Positions 41,532-49,334 are shown, numbered from the stretch's first letter. The stretch: 64,000 nt of DNA from Streptomyces sp. NBC_00237 (GCF_026342435.1 NZ_JAPEMT010000002.1:2790001-2854000); one strand, 5' to 3'. Numbers and translations: made by a program. Notes: generated from the letters alone by a model not told the origin.

Positions 41532-42473
41532 GTGACACCCGAAACGCCCGCCCCACCGGCGACCGCCACCGACCCCGCCACCGACCCCGCGACCGAAGCC
41601 TTCGTCGCCCACCGGAACCTCCTCTTCACGGTCGCGTACGAGATGCTCGGCTCCGCCGCCGACGCGGAGGACGTGCTCCAGGAGACCTGGCTCCGCTGGG
41701 TCAAGGTCGACCTGTCCCAAGTGACCGAGCAACGCGCCTACTTGGTACGGATCACCACCCGCCAGGCCCTCAACCGCCTGCGCACTCTCCAGCGCCGCAA
41801 GGAGTCGTACGTCGGCCCGTGGCTCCCCGAGCCGATGCTCACCGCCCCGGACGTGGCGGAGGACGTCGAGCTGGCCGAGAGCGTCTCCACGGCCATGCTC
41901 CTCGTCCTGGAAACCCTCTCCCCCACCGAACGCGCCGTCTTCGTCCTCCGCGACATCTTCGACGTCGAGTACGACGAGATCGCGGCGGCCCTCGACAAGA
42001 CCCCGGCGGCGGTCCGCCAGATCGCCCACCGCGCCCGTAACCACGTCCAGGCCCGCCGACCCCGCCAGACGGTGCCCGCGAGCATGACCAGGGCCGCCCT
42101 CGCCTCGTTCCAACGCGTGCTGGAGACCGGCGACTTGCAGGGCCTCCTGGACGTACTCGCCCCGGACGTGGTCCTCCTCGGCGACGGCGGCGGCATCAAG
42201 CAAGCCTCCCTCCGCCCGACGGTGGGCGCGGTCAAGGTGGCCCGCTTCATGCTCGGCGGCATCGGCAAGCACATCGAGGGCAAGGGCTCCTCGATGTCCA
42301 TCGCCCCCACGGTGGTCAACGGCGCCCCGGCCCTGGTCATCCACGTGGACGGCGAGCTGGACGGCGTCATGACCGCCCGCGTGGAGGACGCCCGCATCAC
42401 GGGCCTCTACTACGTCCGCAACCCCGAAAAGCTCCACCGCACGGAGTCCGAGACCACCCTCACCCTCCGCTGA
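41532..42473 (+). CDS. ECF41-type sigma factor (SigJ-like)
   Basis: A 313-residue extracytoplasmic-function sigma factor with a fused SnoaL-like C-terminal domain (about 190-313). Region 2 is HRNLLFTVAYEMLGSAADAEDVLQETWLRW; region 4 is LSPTERAVFVLRDIFDVEYDEIAAALDKTPAAVRQIAHRAR. The linker WLPEP and the C-terminal signatures DGGGI (for DGGGK) and NPEKL are ECF41 marks; the C-terminal domain replaces a separate anti-sigma factor. GTG 41532 has AAGGA 8 nt upstream. Its last 14 bp overlap the tail of sdpB on the other strand. Confidence 0.92.
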   Translation: MTPETPAPPATATDPATDPATEAFVAHRNLLFTVAYEMLGSAADAEDVLQETWLRWVKVDLSQVTEQRAYLVRITTRQALNRLRTLQRRKESYVGPWLPEPMLTAPDVAEDVELAESVSTAMLLVLETLSPTERAVFVLRDIFDVEYDEIAAALDKTPAAVRQIAHRARNHVQARRPRQTVPASMTRAALASFQRVLETGDLQGLLDVLAPDVVLLGDGGGIKQASLRPTVGAVKVARFMLGGIGKHIEGKGSSMSIAPTVVNGAPALVIHVDGELDGVMTARVEDARITGLYYVRNPEKLHRTESETTLTLR

Positions 42474-43458
42474 CCCCCACCCTCTCCGGGCGAGCCTCAC
42501 CGACGACGGCTCGCCCGCCGTCGGTGCCCCTCGCACGGCGTGGGAGGAGCGACGTGAAGCGCGGTGCGTACGTGTCGATGCCCCGGGATGCCGCGCAGAC
42601 CACCGCGCCCACCATGATGAAGCCGAAGGACACGATGCCGATCTGCACGATGATCAGTACGTGCAGAGCCCCGCTGATCAGCGCGGCCAGCGCCTGCCGG
42701 GAGCCGCGCCGCACCAGGAACACCGCGATCAGCGTCTCCGCGAGGATCGTGCCCCACGTGGACAGCAGGGCGATGATCGTTATCCCGGTCGTCCAGCGGA
42801 ACAGCTCGTCGAGCAGACCGGCGGCCCCGAAGTTCTCCATGCGGGCGACGTAGTACGTCGCGCTGCCCTCCGACCACGGGCCGACCGGCAGCTTCGCCAG
42901 GGCGCTGTTGAGGTAGATGTACGCCACCTGGAGCCGCACGCCCCACCATCCGGCCCACGCCAGCCCCTGCCAGACCGAGCCCTTCCGCAGCTCGTCCCGG
43001 GGCCCGGTCCGTGACCGTTGCCAGTGCCACGTACGCCGGTCGTTGGCGCAGGCGAGGACGAGGAAGAAAGTGACGACCTGCGCCACGGCGTCGCCCCCGT
43101 CGGGCAGGGAGATCGACTGGCCGATGGAGAGGGACGCCCAGAAGTGCAGGACGGTCGTGTAGCGGGGCAGGATTCCGCTGGCGACGATCAGGAGCAGGGC
43201 CAGCAGCACCCAGTTGAGGAACTGCCGGTCGGCGGATTCCGCCAGGCAGTACAGGGACAGCGACTGGACCGGTGGTGTGCAGGACACCTCGGTTTCGGCG
43301 CCGCCCACCGGCACGAAGAGATGGGACGCCGGAGTGAAGAGCAGGATCGACGCCTGAGCGAGGGCGATGGTCGTCCGGCCCGCTCCGAGAGCCCTGGATT
43401 CGGCCGGGAAACGACGGACCGACCTTTCCATCCTCACCGCTATTCGCTTTGCGAACAC
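42460..43458 (-). CDS. sdpB: SdpB-like membrane protein (antimicrobial peptide maturation)
   Basis: A 332-residue polytopic membrane protein of the HTTM/SdpB type, with about seven hydrophobic segments and a large loop with RTWHWQRSRTGPRDEL. Family features include SLSIGQSISLPDGGDAVAQ and QVAYIYLNSALAKLPVGPWSEGSA followed by YVARMENFG. In Bacillus SdpB is needed with SdpA to mature the SDP toxin from SdpC. GTG 43458 has GGAGG 4 nt upstream and overlaps the sdpA end by 19 bp. The 3' end overlaps the sigma gene on the other strand. Confidence 0.85.
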   Translation of the reverse strand: MFAKRIAVRMERSVRRFPAESRALGAGRTTIALAQASILLFTPASHLFVPVGGAETEVSCTPPVQSLSLYCLAESADRQFLNWVLLALLLIVASGILPRYTTVLHFWASLSIGQSISLPDGGDAVAQVVTFFLVLACANDRRTWHWQRSRTGPRDELRKGSVWQGLAWAGWWGVRLQVAYIYLNSALAKLPVGPWSEGSATYYVARMENFGAAGLLDELFRWTTGITIIALLSTWGTILAETLIAVFLVRRGSRQALAALISGALHVLIIVQIGIVSFGFIMVGAVVCAASRGIDTYAPRFTSLLPRRARGTDGGRAVVGEARPERVGVSGG

Positions 43459-44195
43459 TTCGCCTCCACCAGAGCGGCCCTCTTGTCGAGACGCCAGCCT
43501 TCGTACTTGTCACGGAACTTCCACGGCACCGGCCTCGTCTCGACAAGTACCAGTCGCCCGCAGAGAGTTGGCACCGGAGAAGTGTTCTCCACGGAAACGG
43601 GAACGGGAACAGAAACGGGCTCATTTGCAGGTCCGGAACCGCGACCGGGACCGGAATTAGCGGCCCCGGAAGCCGAGGACCCGGCGACCACCGCCGGACA
43701 ATCTCCCTCTGCCTCCTCGCAGTTCTTCCACTTCTGCACCTGGTTCGCCATCGCAGCAACCTCGGGCCCCTGCGCACGCTGACGCCGCGAGAGGCCGTAC
43801 AGATTGTCCGGACGCGAATTCGGCAGGCGCGCCGCATAGGCGACACCGTCGTCGTTCACGACGTACGGAACGAATTCGGGGTCGCTCGGAGGCTTCGTGA
43901 AGAACGCCCAACTCTGGGGAAGGAACCGGGCCGAGAAGGCCCGGAGGTCTCCCCCGTCGCGCGTGGAAAGCACATTGCTCGGCAGGGAGAAGAAGATGGA
44001 ACCGGCCAGCAGGGCTCCGGTCACGAGGATGCCGACCACGGCGGAGACCAGTCCCGGTACGGAACGGACCTCCCCGGACTCTCCCCCATCGGTGACCACC
44101 CCGGGGTCTCCCCCGTCGGTGACCGCCCCGGGGTCTCCCCCGTCGGTGACCGCCCCGGCCGTCTGCTGCTCGGTGGTCGCCGGGTCCCGCCTCAC
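43440..44195 (-). CDS. sdpA: SdpA-like protein (antimicrobial peptide maturation)
   Basis: A 251-residue SdpA-family protein. The hallmark LPQSWAFFTKPPSDPEFVPY follows a membrane helix (about 47-70). The N-terminus consists of three 9-residue VTDGGDPGA-type repeats from 27-bp tandem DNA. A middle region with KWKNCEEAEGDCP and a low-complexity Ser/Pro/Gly segment precede a final conserved part (LCGRLVLVETRPVPWKFRD). GTG 44195 overlaps the sdpC stop (GTGA), giving tight coupling. The extra repeats and the mid-protein Gly/Pro stretch make it longer than the Bacillus protein (about 158). Confidence 0.87.
   Translation of the reverse strand: MRRDPATTEQQTAGAVTDGGDPGAVTDGGDPGVVTDGGESGEVRSVPGLVSAVVGILVTGALLAGSIFFSLPSNVLSTRDGGDLRAFSARFLPQSWAFFTKPPSDPEFVPYVVNDDGVAYAARLPNSRPDNLYGLSRRQRAQGPEVAAMANQVQKWKNCEEAEGDCPAVVAGSSASGAANSGPGRGSGPANEPVSVPVPVSVENTSPVPTLCGRLVLVETRPVPWKFRDKYEGWRLDKRAALVEAKCSQSE
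44081..44160. repeat. Three 27-bp tandem repeats in the sdpA 5' end
   Basis: Units at 44081, 44108 and 44135, consensus CTCCCCCGTCGGTGACCGCC plus 7 bp, coding on the minus strand for VTDGGDPGA. Units two and three are identical except at the end. Confidence 0.85.
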
Positions 44196-44884
44196 GTCAG
44201 CGCGGAGGTCAGGGCTTCGACGAACGCGTCCCGCTCGATGCCCGAACCGGTCGGGCTGCCGTCCTCCAGGTACCACGTGACGACCACGAGGGTGGCGAGG
44301 GCGTTGGTGGCGACCCCCGCGTTCGTGTACGCGACGGCGTTGGCGGCGCCCACGGCGTTCACGTAGATGGCCACGTAGGCGCCCATCCAGAACCAGCCCT
44401 TGGCCTGCGCCACCGCCTCGGGCTTCTTGCCCTCGACCGGCTGCGACGTCGCCTTCAGCCACTTGTTGAAGGAGATCGAGAAGTCACGCAGCGCGGCGTC
44501 CACACGCACCGGGTCACCGGTGTGGAACGGAACCGCCATCTCCTGGTGGAAGTTGGGGTGCGCGCCCAGGTATCCCGCGATGACCTTCCCCAACGCCCCT
44601 TCGTCGGTCTGGGGCTTGTCCGGGTTGAAGCCGAGCATCTGCTTCAACTCCGGGTGTGCTTCCGCGATAGGCCCCTGAGCGGCCAGCAGCAGTTGCAGAA
44701 GATCCGTGTCGCTGTACTTGACGGTCTCCTTCGCCGCCTTCTTGAGCTGCGCCTTGCCCGGCGCGGCGGCTGCCCCGCTGCCGCCCCCGTCGTTCGCGAA
44801 GGCGCTCTGGGCGGTGACTCCCCCCGCTACGAGAATCGAACTGACCACAGCCGTGGCCACCATTTTCCTGGACCTGAACTTCAC
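44192..44884 (-). CDS. sdpC: SdpC-like antimicrobial peptide precursor
   Basis: A 230-residue secreted precursor of the SdpC family. The signal peptide MKFRSRKMVATAVVSSILVA continues to a likely cleavage at AFA-ND (30/31). A soluble propeptide domain (60-160; LLLAAQGPIAEAHPELK) is followed by a strongly hydrophobic Ala/Val/Tyr-rich segment at about 163-206, in the position of the 42-residue SDP toxin, then an acidic tail. No cysteine occurs, unlike Bacillus SDP, which has a disulfide. GTG 44884 is chosen because GGGGAGG lies 5 nt upstream; the ATG at 44902 has none. Confidence 0.87.
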   Translation of the reverse strand: MKFRSRKMVATAVVSSILVAGGVTAQSAFANDGGGSGAAAAPGKAQLKKAAKETVKYSDTDLLQLLLAAQGPIAEAHPELKQMLGFNPDKPQTDEGALGKVIAGYLGAHPNFHQEMAVPFHTGDPVRVDAALRDFSISFNKWLKATSQPVEGKKPEAVAQAKGWFWMGAYVAIYVNAVGAANAVAYTNAGVATNALATLVVVTWYLEDGSPTGSGIERDAFVEALTSALT

Positions 44885-44928
44885 GCTGTCCTCCCCTGAC
44901 ATGCGAGTTCAGCTCACCGAGAGCTGAA

Positions 44929-45315
44929 CTATCTATCGGAATTGCCGACTGCACGCGCAGCCGTGTTTGCTGCGACCGAAGCTGCGACGAGGAGCCCGAG
45001 AACCACGACGAGTCCGCACAGAGGGACGACGATGACAGCCGCATTCGCGCTGTCACTCACCATCATCACCACACCGAGCACCACCGAAATGGCCCCCGCC
45101 GCATAGGCGGTGAGAAAGGTCGCCGTCAGCATCGGCGCCGATGCTGCATGCCCTCTCTCCCACGCGGCGTCCGAGGCCATCGTGGCTTTGGTTCTGATGC
45201 CGATCGCGGAATTGCGCTGGATGTTGCCGCTCGCGACCTGCTTCTTCATGTACTGAATCAACAGGCCCAGAGTGAGCAGCCCTACTCCGAACACCAATCC
45301 CGCAGCCGGGTCCAT
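44929..45315 (-). CDS. sdpI: SdpI-like immunity protein
   Basis: A 128-residue membrane protein with three predicted helices (about 3-22, 58-86, 92-115). The loop after helix 1 has the SdpI signature N35-SAIGIRTKATMASDAAWERGH, i.e. N, GIRT, T and W-x3-H. In Bacillus SdpI protects the producer from SDP and signals to the SdpR repressor; this protein is a one-domain form and no sdpR is adjacent. ATG 45315 has GGAGG 7 nt upstream. It is first in the operon, 44 bp before sdpC. Confidence 0.85.
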   Translation of the reverse strand: MDPAAGLVFGVGLLTLGLLIQYMKKQVASGNIQRNSAIGIRTKATMASDAAWERGHAASAPMLTATFLTAYAAGAISVVLGVVMMVSDSANAAVIVVPLCGLVVVLGLLVAASVAANTAARAVGNSDR

Positions 45316-45359
45316 TGCTCGTCCTCCAAGGACATAGACGTCATCGGTACACCTCTGGA

Positions 45360-45372
45360 GGCGCATTGCGCC
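45360..45372. promoter_or_regulatory. Perfect palindrome upstream of the sdp-like operon
   Basis: GGCGCA-T-TGCGCC, 45 bp before the sdpI ATG: a candidate operator for the operon. No SdpR-like regulator is encoded nearby. Confidence 0.4.
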
Positions 45373-45497
45373 CCTGCTCGCTCGCAATGGCGGTAAGCCG
45401 TCGCGCAGAAACGATCTTGATAAGACTGGACCATCCCCGCCCCGTTCTTCACTGCCGGTTCCCGGCAGACTCAGAGGCAATCTCCTTGCCGGAGCCT

Positions 45498-45911
45498 TCA
45501 AAACCCAGCAAGGAACCCGTGCAGCCCTTGGATTCGGAAGGCTTCCGCGTCCCACGTGTCCTGCCGCACGCCCGTGCCCGTGCCCGTGCCCGCGCCCACC
45601 CAGACGTACGTCCAGCCCCGCACCCCGCCCTCCAGCGCGATCCGGCGCAGCTCGTACTCGTCGCCCTCGTACTCGTCCAGGACTCGCCACTCCCGTACGG
45701 TCAGGTCCCCCAGCAGCACCCCGCGCGCGACGCCCCCCGAGGCGGCGACGAGGCCGGGGTAGGGGCGGCCCTCCAGAGCCGCCGCACGCCAGCCCGGCGC
45801 ACTGGTGGCGACACCGGCCGGCACCCGGCCGAGAAGCACCCCGAGAACCTCCGGAAACTGGAGAGTTCCGTACACGAAGAGCACGTCGGGGAGGACGGGT
45901 CGTTCAGTCAT
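45498..45911 (-). CDS. Gamma-glutamylcyclotransferase-like protein
   Basis: A 137-residue GGCT/AIG2-fold protein. The binding loop VYGTLQFPEV at the start, the GWRAAALEGRPYPGLVA strand pair, and the catalytic Glu in LDEYEGDEYEL are the family pattern (gamma-glutamyl amine or peptide to 5-oxoproline). A GTGTGTG run (V/G/T-rich, about 105-113) is a small expanded loop. ATG 45911. Its stop is about 180 bp from the sdpI gene, with a separate promoter likely for each. Confidence 0.88.
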   Translation of the reverse strand: MTERPVLPDVLFVYGTLQFPEVLGVLLGRVPAGVATSAPGWRAAALEGRPYPGLVAASGGVARGVLLGDLTVREWRVLDEYEGDEYELRRIALEGGVRGWTYVWVGAGTGTGTGVRQDTWDAEAFRIQGLHGFLAGF

Positions 45912-45949
45912 GTGCGGAGTCTCCCGGGTTCCGGAGCGAAGGGCACCGT

Positions 45950-46375
45950 TCATCCTGCCCCGGGCCACCTCAGCTCCGCCCACACCGTCTTTCCGGGACC
46001 GTCCTCCGTGACCCCCCACCGCTCCGTCAGCTCCTCCACCAGCACCAGCCCGAGCCCGCCCTCCGCGATCCCCGGCATCTCCCGCTGCCGCGCCGGTCTG
46101 CACTTGCCCCGCGCGTCCCCCACCTCGATCCGCAGTACGTCCCCGAGCGCGAGCCGCAGCGAGAAGTCCTCGCCCTCCACCCGCCCGTGCAGTACGGCGT
46201 TGGCGGCCAGCTCCGCCACCACCGTCGCCACCGCGTCCGCGAACTCGCACCCGTACGGCACCCCCCACTCCTGGATCTGCCGCTCCGCCAGCAGCCGGGC
46301 CAACCGGGCTCCCCTGCGCGTGGAACTGATCCGCTGCTCGAACTCCACGCTCAACGTGGGGATTTCCTTGTTCAT
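45950..46375 (-). CDS. ATP-binding protein (RsbW-like HATPase)
   Basis: A 141-residue GHKL ATPase of the Streptomyces anti-sigma-like group. The N box AELAANAVLHGR and the later GDARGK and AEGGLGLVLVEELTERWGV loops bind ATP/Mg. Such genes are often next to XRE and DUF397 genes, as here, divergent from 46499. Partners may be anti-sigma or anti-anti-sigma systems, but no sigma target is identifiable here. Confidence 0.88.
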   Translation of the reverse strand: MNKEIPTLSVEFEQRISSTRRGARLARLLAERQIQEWGVPYGCEFADAVATVVAELAANAVLHGRVEGEDFSLRLALGDVLRIEVGDARGKCRPARQREMPGIAEGGLGLVLVEELTERWGVTEDGPGKTVWAELRWPGAG

Positions 46376-46498
46376 GTGACAGAGCGTGGTCGGTCCGCTC
46401 TACCCTGACCAGGTGCGGACCGGCGACCGTGGGTAGTTGTACGGGTGCGTGACGCGCGCTGTACGTCCTGTCGACCGTGACTCAGAAGGCGGCCCTGA

Positions 46499-47368
46499 GT
46501 GATCCCGAACCAGGAGCAGGAAGCGACCCCCGAGATCCCGTCCCAGGAGGACGGAACCGCCCATCTCTTCCGCGCCCTGGGCAAGCAGATCAAGACGCTT
46601 CGGGAGCATCGGGGCATGAAGCAGACGGAGTTGGCCCTCGCCGTCAACTTCGGCCCGGACCTCATCTCTGCGGTCGAGAGGGGCACGCGGACCCCTCAGC
46701 CCTCGCTCTTGGAGGCCGCCGACCCCGTACTCGGCGCACACGGGACCCTCATCGCGGCCATCCCCGACGTCGAAGAAGCACTCACGCGCAGCCGGACCCG
46801 GCATCCGCACTGGTACCGGGATTACGCGGGGCTGGAGAAGCAGGCCCTGGAGATCCACCACTACGGCAACCAGGTCGTGCACGGCCTGCTCCAGACGGAG
46901 GCGTACGCGCGGGCCATCTTTACGTGGTGGAGGCCGCTGCTGAGCGAGGAGACCGTGGAGAAGCGAGTGGCCGACCGGCTGTCACGACAGGTGGTACTGG
47001 AGAAGTGGCCGCCCTCGCAGTTCGGCTTCATCTTCGAGGAGGTAGTCCTGCGGCGGCCCATCGGCGGACGCGCCGTGCACCATGAACAGCTGCGGCGTCT
47101 ACTGGAAGCCGGGAACCAGCGCAACATCACGATCCAGGTGATCGAGACCGAGTGCGGGGAACACCCCAACTCTGGCGGTGCGTTCAACCTGCTGACCGCG
47201 AAGAACGAGCAACGCGTCGCCTATACAGAGGTCCAAGGGCACCCTCGCCTGATCACTGACCCTCGCGAGGTCAGGGAGATGCAGGATCGCTATGGAATCA
47301 TGCAGACACTGGCTCTCAGGCCCGACGCCTCCAGGGCCCTGATCGAGAGAATTCTGGGAGACCGATGA
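46499..47368 (+). CDS. XRE-family regulator with DUF5753
   Basis: A 289-residue regulator. HTH at about 24-80 (LGKQIKTLREHRGMKQTELALAVNFGPDLISAVERG), then the DUF5753 sensor/effector domain with HWYRDYAGLEKQALEIHHYG, QTEAYARAIF and EVREMQDRYGIMQTLAL. The GTG start has AAGGCGG upstream, a modest site. ATGA overlap with the following DUF397 gene is the classic module, whose members affect development and antibiotic production in Streptomyces. The ligand is unknown. Confidence 0.9.
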   Translation: MIPNQEQEATPEIPSQEDGTAHLFRALGKQIKTLREHRGMKQTELALAVNFGPDLISAVERGTRTPQPSLLEAADPVLGAHGTLIAAIPDVEEALTRSRTRHPHWYRDYAGLEKQALEIHHYGNQVVHGLLQTEAYARAIFTWWRPLLSEETVEKRVADRLSRQVVLEKWPPSQFGFIFEEVVLRRPIGGRAVHHEQLRRLLEAGNQRNITIQVIETECGEHPNSGGAFNLLTAKNEQRVAYTEVQGHPRLITDPREVREMQDRYGIMQTLALRPDASRALIERILGDR

Positions 47369-47679
47369 ATAACGCGGCGCTCAACTGGTTCAAGTCGAGC
47401 TACAGCGACGGATCGGGCGGCGATTGCATCGAAGTCGCGTACGAGTGGCGCAAGTCGAGCTACAGCAGTGGCGAGGGCGGCGAGTGCCTTGAGGTCGCCT
47501 ACGACTGGTGCAAGTCGAGCTACAGCAGCGGCGAAGGCGGGGACTGCGTCGAGGTCGCCGCCCACCCCACCACCATCCACATCCGCGACTCCAAGCTTGC
47601 CGAAGCCAGCCCCCACCTCGGGATCTCTCCCGCCGCCTGGACCGCGTTCGTCGCGTACGCCCCGCAGATTCCCAAGTAA
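47365..47679 (+). CDS. DUF397 protein with triplicated motif
   Basis: A 104-residue DUF397 protein. The defining W-x-KSSYS-x-G-x-GG-x-C-x-EVA motif occurs three times in 20-residue steps (W8, W28, W48), where the family normally has one; the usual HIRDSK follows once (about 72-77) and the C-terminal W-x-x-F helix is present. DNA units are 60 bp (47386, 47446, 47506). Each unit keeps its Cys. The upstream XRE regulator is the expected partner. Confidence 0.92.
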   Translation: MNNAALNWFKSSYSDGSGGDCIEVAYEWRKSSYSSGEGGECLEVAYDWCKSSYSSGEGGDCVEVAAHPTTIHIRDSKLAEASPHLGISPAAWTAFVAYAPQIPK

Positions 47680-47698
47680 CCACGCAGAGTACCCATTT

Positions 47699-47735
47699 GA
47701 TGCGGTAGCGTGATCGCGTCATCACGCTCTGCATC
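47699..47735. promoter_or_regulatory. Interrupted inverted repeat upstream of the HTH protein gene
   Basis: Inner arms AGCGTGAT (47707-47714) and ATCACGCT (47721-47728), outer arms GATGC (47699-47703) and GCATC (47731-47735). Either an operator or an RNA hairpin about 90 bp before the start codon. Confidence 0.5.
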
Positions 47736-47826
47736 TCATGCGGAACGTAAAGCGGCCCCCGCAGGTGCTACCAACACCAGACGCGAGGGCCTCACCCCAA
47801 AAAGGCTTACTCAAGGAGCCCCAGGA

Positions 47827-48840
47827 ATGTTCCTGCATGTTATCTCCCCCTCGCGCGCCTTCACGAAGGTTCCCAACGCCCTGTTCCGCAACAAGGCACT
47901 GAACCCCGCCGCCCGCCTCCTCCTCGGATACCTCGGCGGCCTCACGGGCGACGAACGGCGCAAGCCCCTGAGCGCGCACGCCGAGGAAATCGGCCTGAAG
48001 CAGAGCACGTTCAAGAGGGCCAAGAAGGAACTCGTCCAGTACGGCTACGTCCACGACTACCGCGCACAGGACGCGGACGGACGCTGGTACACGGACCAGC
48101 GGGTGAGCACCGTACCCCTGACGGAAGCCGAGTTCACCGCCCTGCGCGCCGGAACGGCCTCTCCCGGTGTGCCGAAACCGACCGTCGGTGAGCCGAGTGG
48201 TCCGCCCGTCGGCCGCTCTACCGGTACTTCTCAGACGAACAGCAAGACATCTCCCACCCGCCCACCCAAAGACACCCCGGTGAAGGCAGCTTCGGCGGCA
48301 GACGCGAACACCCCCCGGACCGAAGCCCCGGACGCGGACACCGAACGCCACTTCGCCCTCGCCGAACGCATCCTGCGGGACTTGGGAACCGTACGCAGGG
48401 ACCTCGCCCTGAGCGTGCGCAACATGCGATATCTGGCCTCGGGCATCGCCGCCAAGCTCCAACGCGGCGTCCCCGCCTGGGAGATCCACAGCGCGCTCAC
48501 GCACGGCCTGCCGTCCGAACCCATCCTGAACGCGGCCGGGTTCATCACCCACCGCCTCACGACGAAGGTCCCGGACGCGGCCGACCTCGCCGCCGCCGAG
48601 ACGGCCAGACGTACGGCTGCGGCGGAACGGACCGCTTCCGCTCCCACTCCCCGCAAGGCCCTCATCGAGTGCCGGGGGCCGGGACGCCCCGGGGCCCACG
48701 TGCTCCGCCCCGTGGGCGACGAGACGTACTGCGACCCGTGCCGCCGCGAGTACCCGAGCCTGGCCGCCCTGTCCGAGGAGGAACACGGCGGAGCCTGGGC
48801 CCCGTTGACCGCGCCGGACTACCCGGACCCGGTCTTCTGA
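47827..48840 (+). CDS. Helix-turn-helix protein of unknown role
   Basis: A 337-residue protein. The N-terminal winged-HTH-like domain (FTKVPNALFRNKALNPAARLLLGYLGG, then SAHAEEIGLKQSTFKRAKKELVQYGYV) resembles those of plasmid or phage replication/regulatory proteins in Streptomyces. A Ser/Thr/Pro linker (110-165) leads to a helical domain (RHFALAERILRDLGTVRRDL) and a C-terminal CRGPGRPG / CDPCR part with three cysteines, possibly a metal site. ATG 47827 with AAGGAG 8 nt upstream. No other mobile-element gene lies beside it. Confidence 0.8.
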   Translation: MFLHVISPSRAFTKVPNALFRNKALNPAARLLLGYLGGLTGDERRKPLSAHAEEIGLKQSTFKRAKKELVQYGYVHDYRAQDADGRWYTDQRVSTVPLTEAEFTALRAGTASPGVPKPTVGEPSGPPVGRSTGTSQTNSKTSPTRPPKDTPVKAASAADANTPRTEAPDADTERHFALAERILRDLGTVRRDLALSVRNMRYLASGIAAKLQRGVPAWEIHSALTHGLPSEPILNAAGFITHRLTTKVPDAADLAAAETARRTAAAERTASAPTPRKALIECRGPGRPGAHVLRPVGDETYCDPCRREYPSLAALSEEEHGGAWAPLTAPDYPDPVF

Positions 48841-48853
48841 CGGCGGCACGGGC

Positions 48854-48885
48854 GCTCCCGGGACCCCTCGCGGAGCCCCGGGAGC
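48854..48885. terminator. Hairpin between convergent HTH and SH3-like genes
   Basis: GCTCCCGGG pairs with CCCGGGAGC (9 bp, 14-nt loop). Position between converging stops suits a bidirectional terminator. Confidence 0.6.
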
Positions 48886-48905
48886 CATGCGGTCGAGGCG
48901 GGTGA

Positions 48906-49232
48906 TCAGCAGGGGGCGCTGATGTTCCCGCAGTAGATCCAGCCGTAGGCGGGGGACGTGACGTGGTACCAGCGGTTGCCTGCGGAGTTGTACTTCCTGG
49001 AGTCCCAGTAGACGTCCTGCCCGTACGACGTCTGGTACACGACGCCGCAACTGGCCGCCGCACAGCTCCTGATGGGACCGCCGATCGACATGACCCAGCC
49101 CGCCGCCGCCCCGGTGGCGGACGCCTGGACGGGCACGGTCCGGGCAGGTGCCGCCTGGGCGGGAACCACCGTGGTCGCGGTCAGTGCGGCGCCGGCGAGA
49201 ATTCCCGCCGCTGCGAACATACGGATGCGCAT
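48906..49232 (-). CDS. Small secreted SH3-like protein
   Basis: A 108-residue secreted protein. Signal peptide MRIRMFAAAGILAGAALTAT ends near AQAAPA. The mature part has four cysteines (SCAAASC, YCGN, APC) and a bacterial SH3-like pattern: VVYQTSYGQDVYW, NRWYHVTSPAYGWIYCGN. Such domains often bind cell wall. ATG 49232 has GGAG upstream. Divergent from the ALF-repeat gene, with the ACATGT-type site array between. Confidence 0.85.
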   Translation of the reverse strand: MRIRMFAAAGILAGAALTATTVVPAQAAPARTVPVQASATGAAAGWVMSIGGPIRSCAAASCGVVYQTSYGQDVYWDSRKYNSAGNRWYHVTSPAYGWIYCGNISAPC

Positions 49233-49334
49233 GAAGGCTCCTCTGTCGCGAGTGGGTCCCGGTGACGCCGGGACCTGACAGGGCGTCACTCTTCTCGGTC
49301 ACCGGGAAGCAGCTCAAGACGGATCCTGTCCGGG

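Noticed and set aside
44196-44462. A longer sdpA starting upstream within sdpC.
   Set aside because: GTG 44195 makes the tight GTGA overlap; the extension is antisense-like low complexity.
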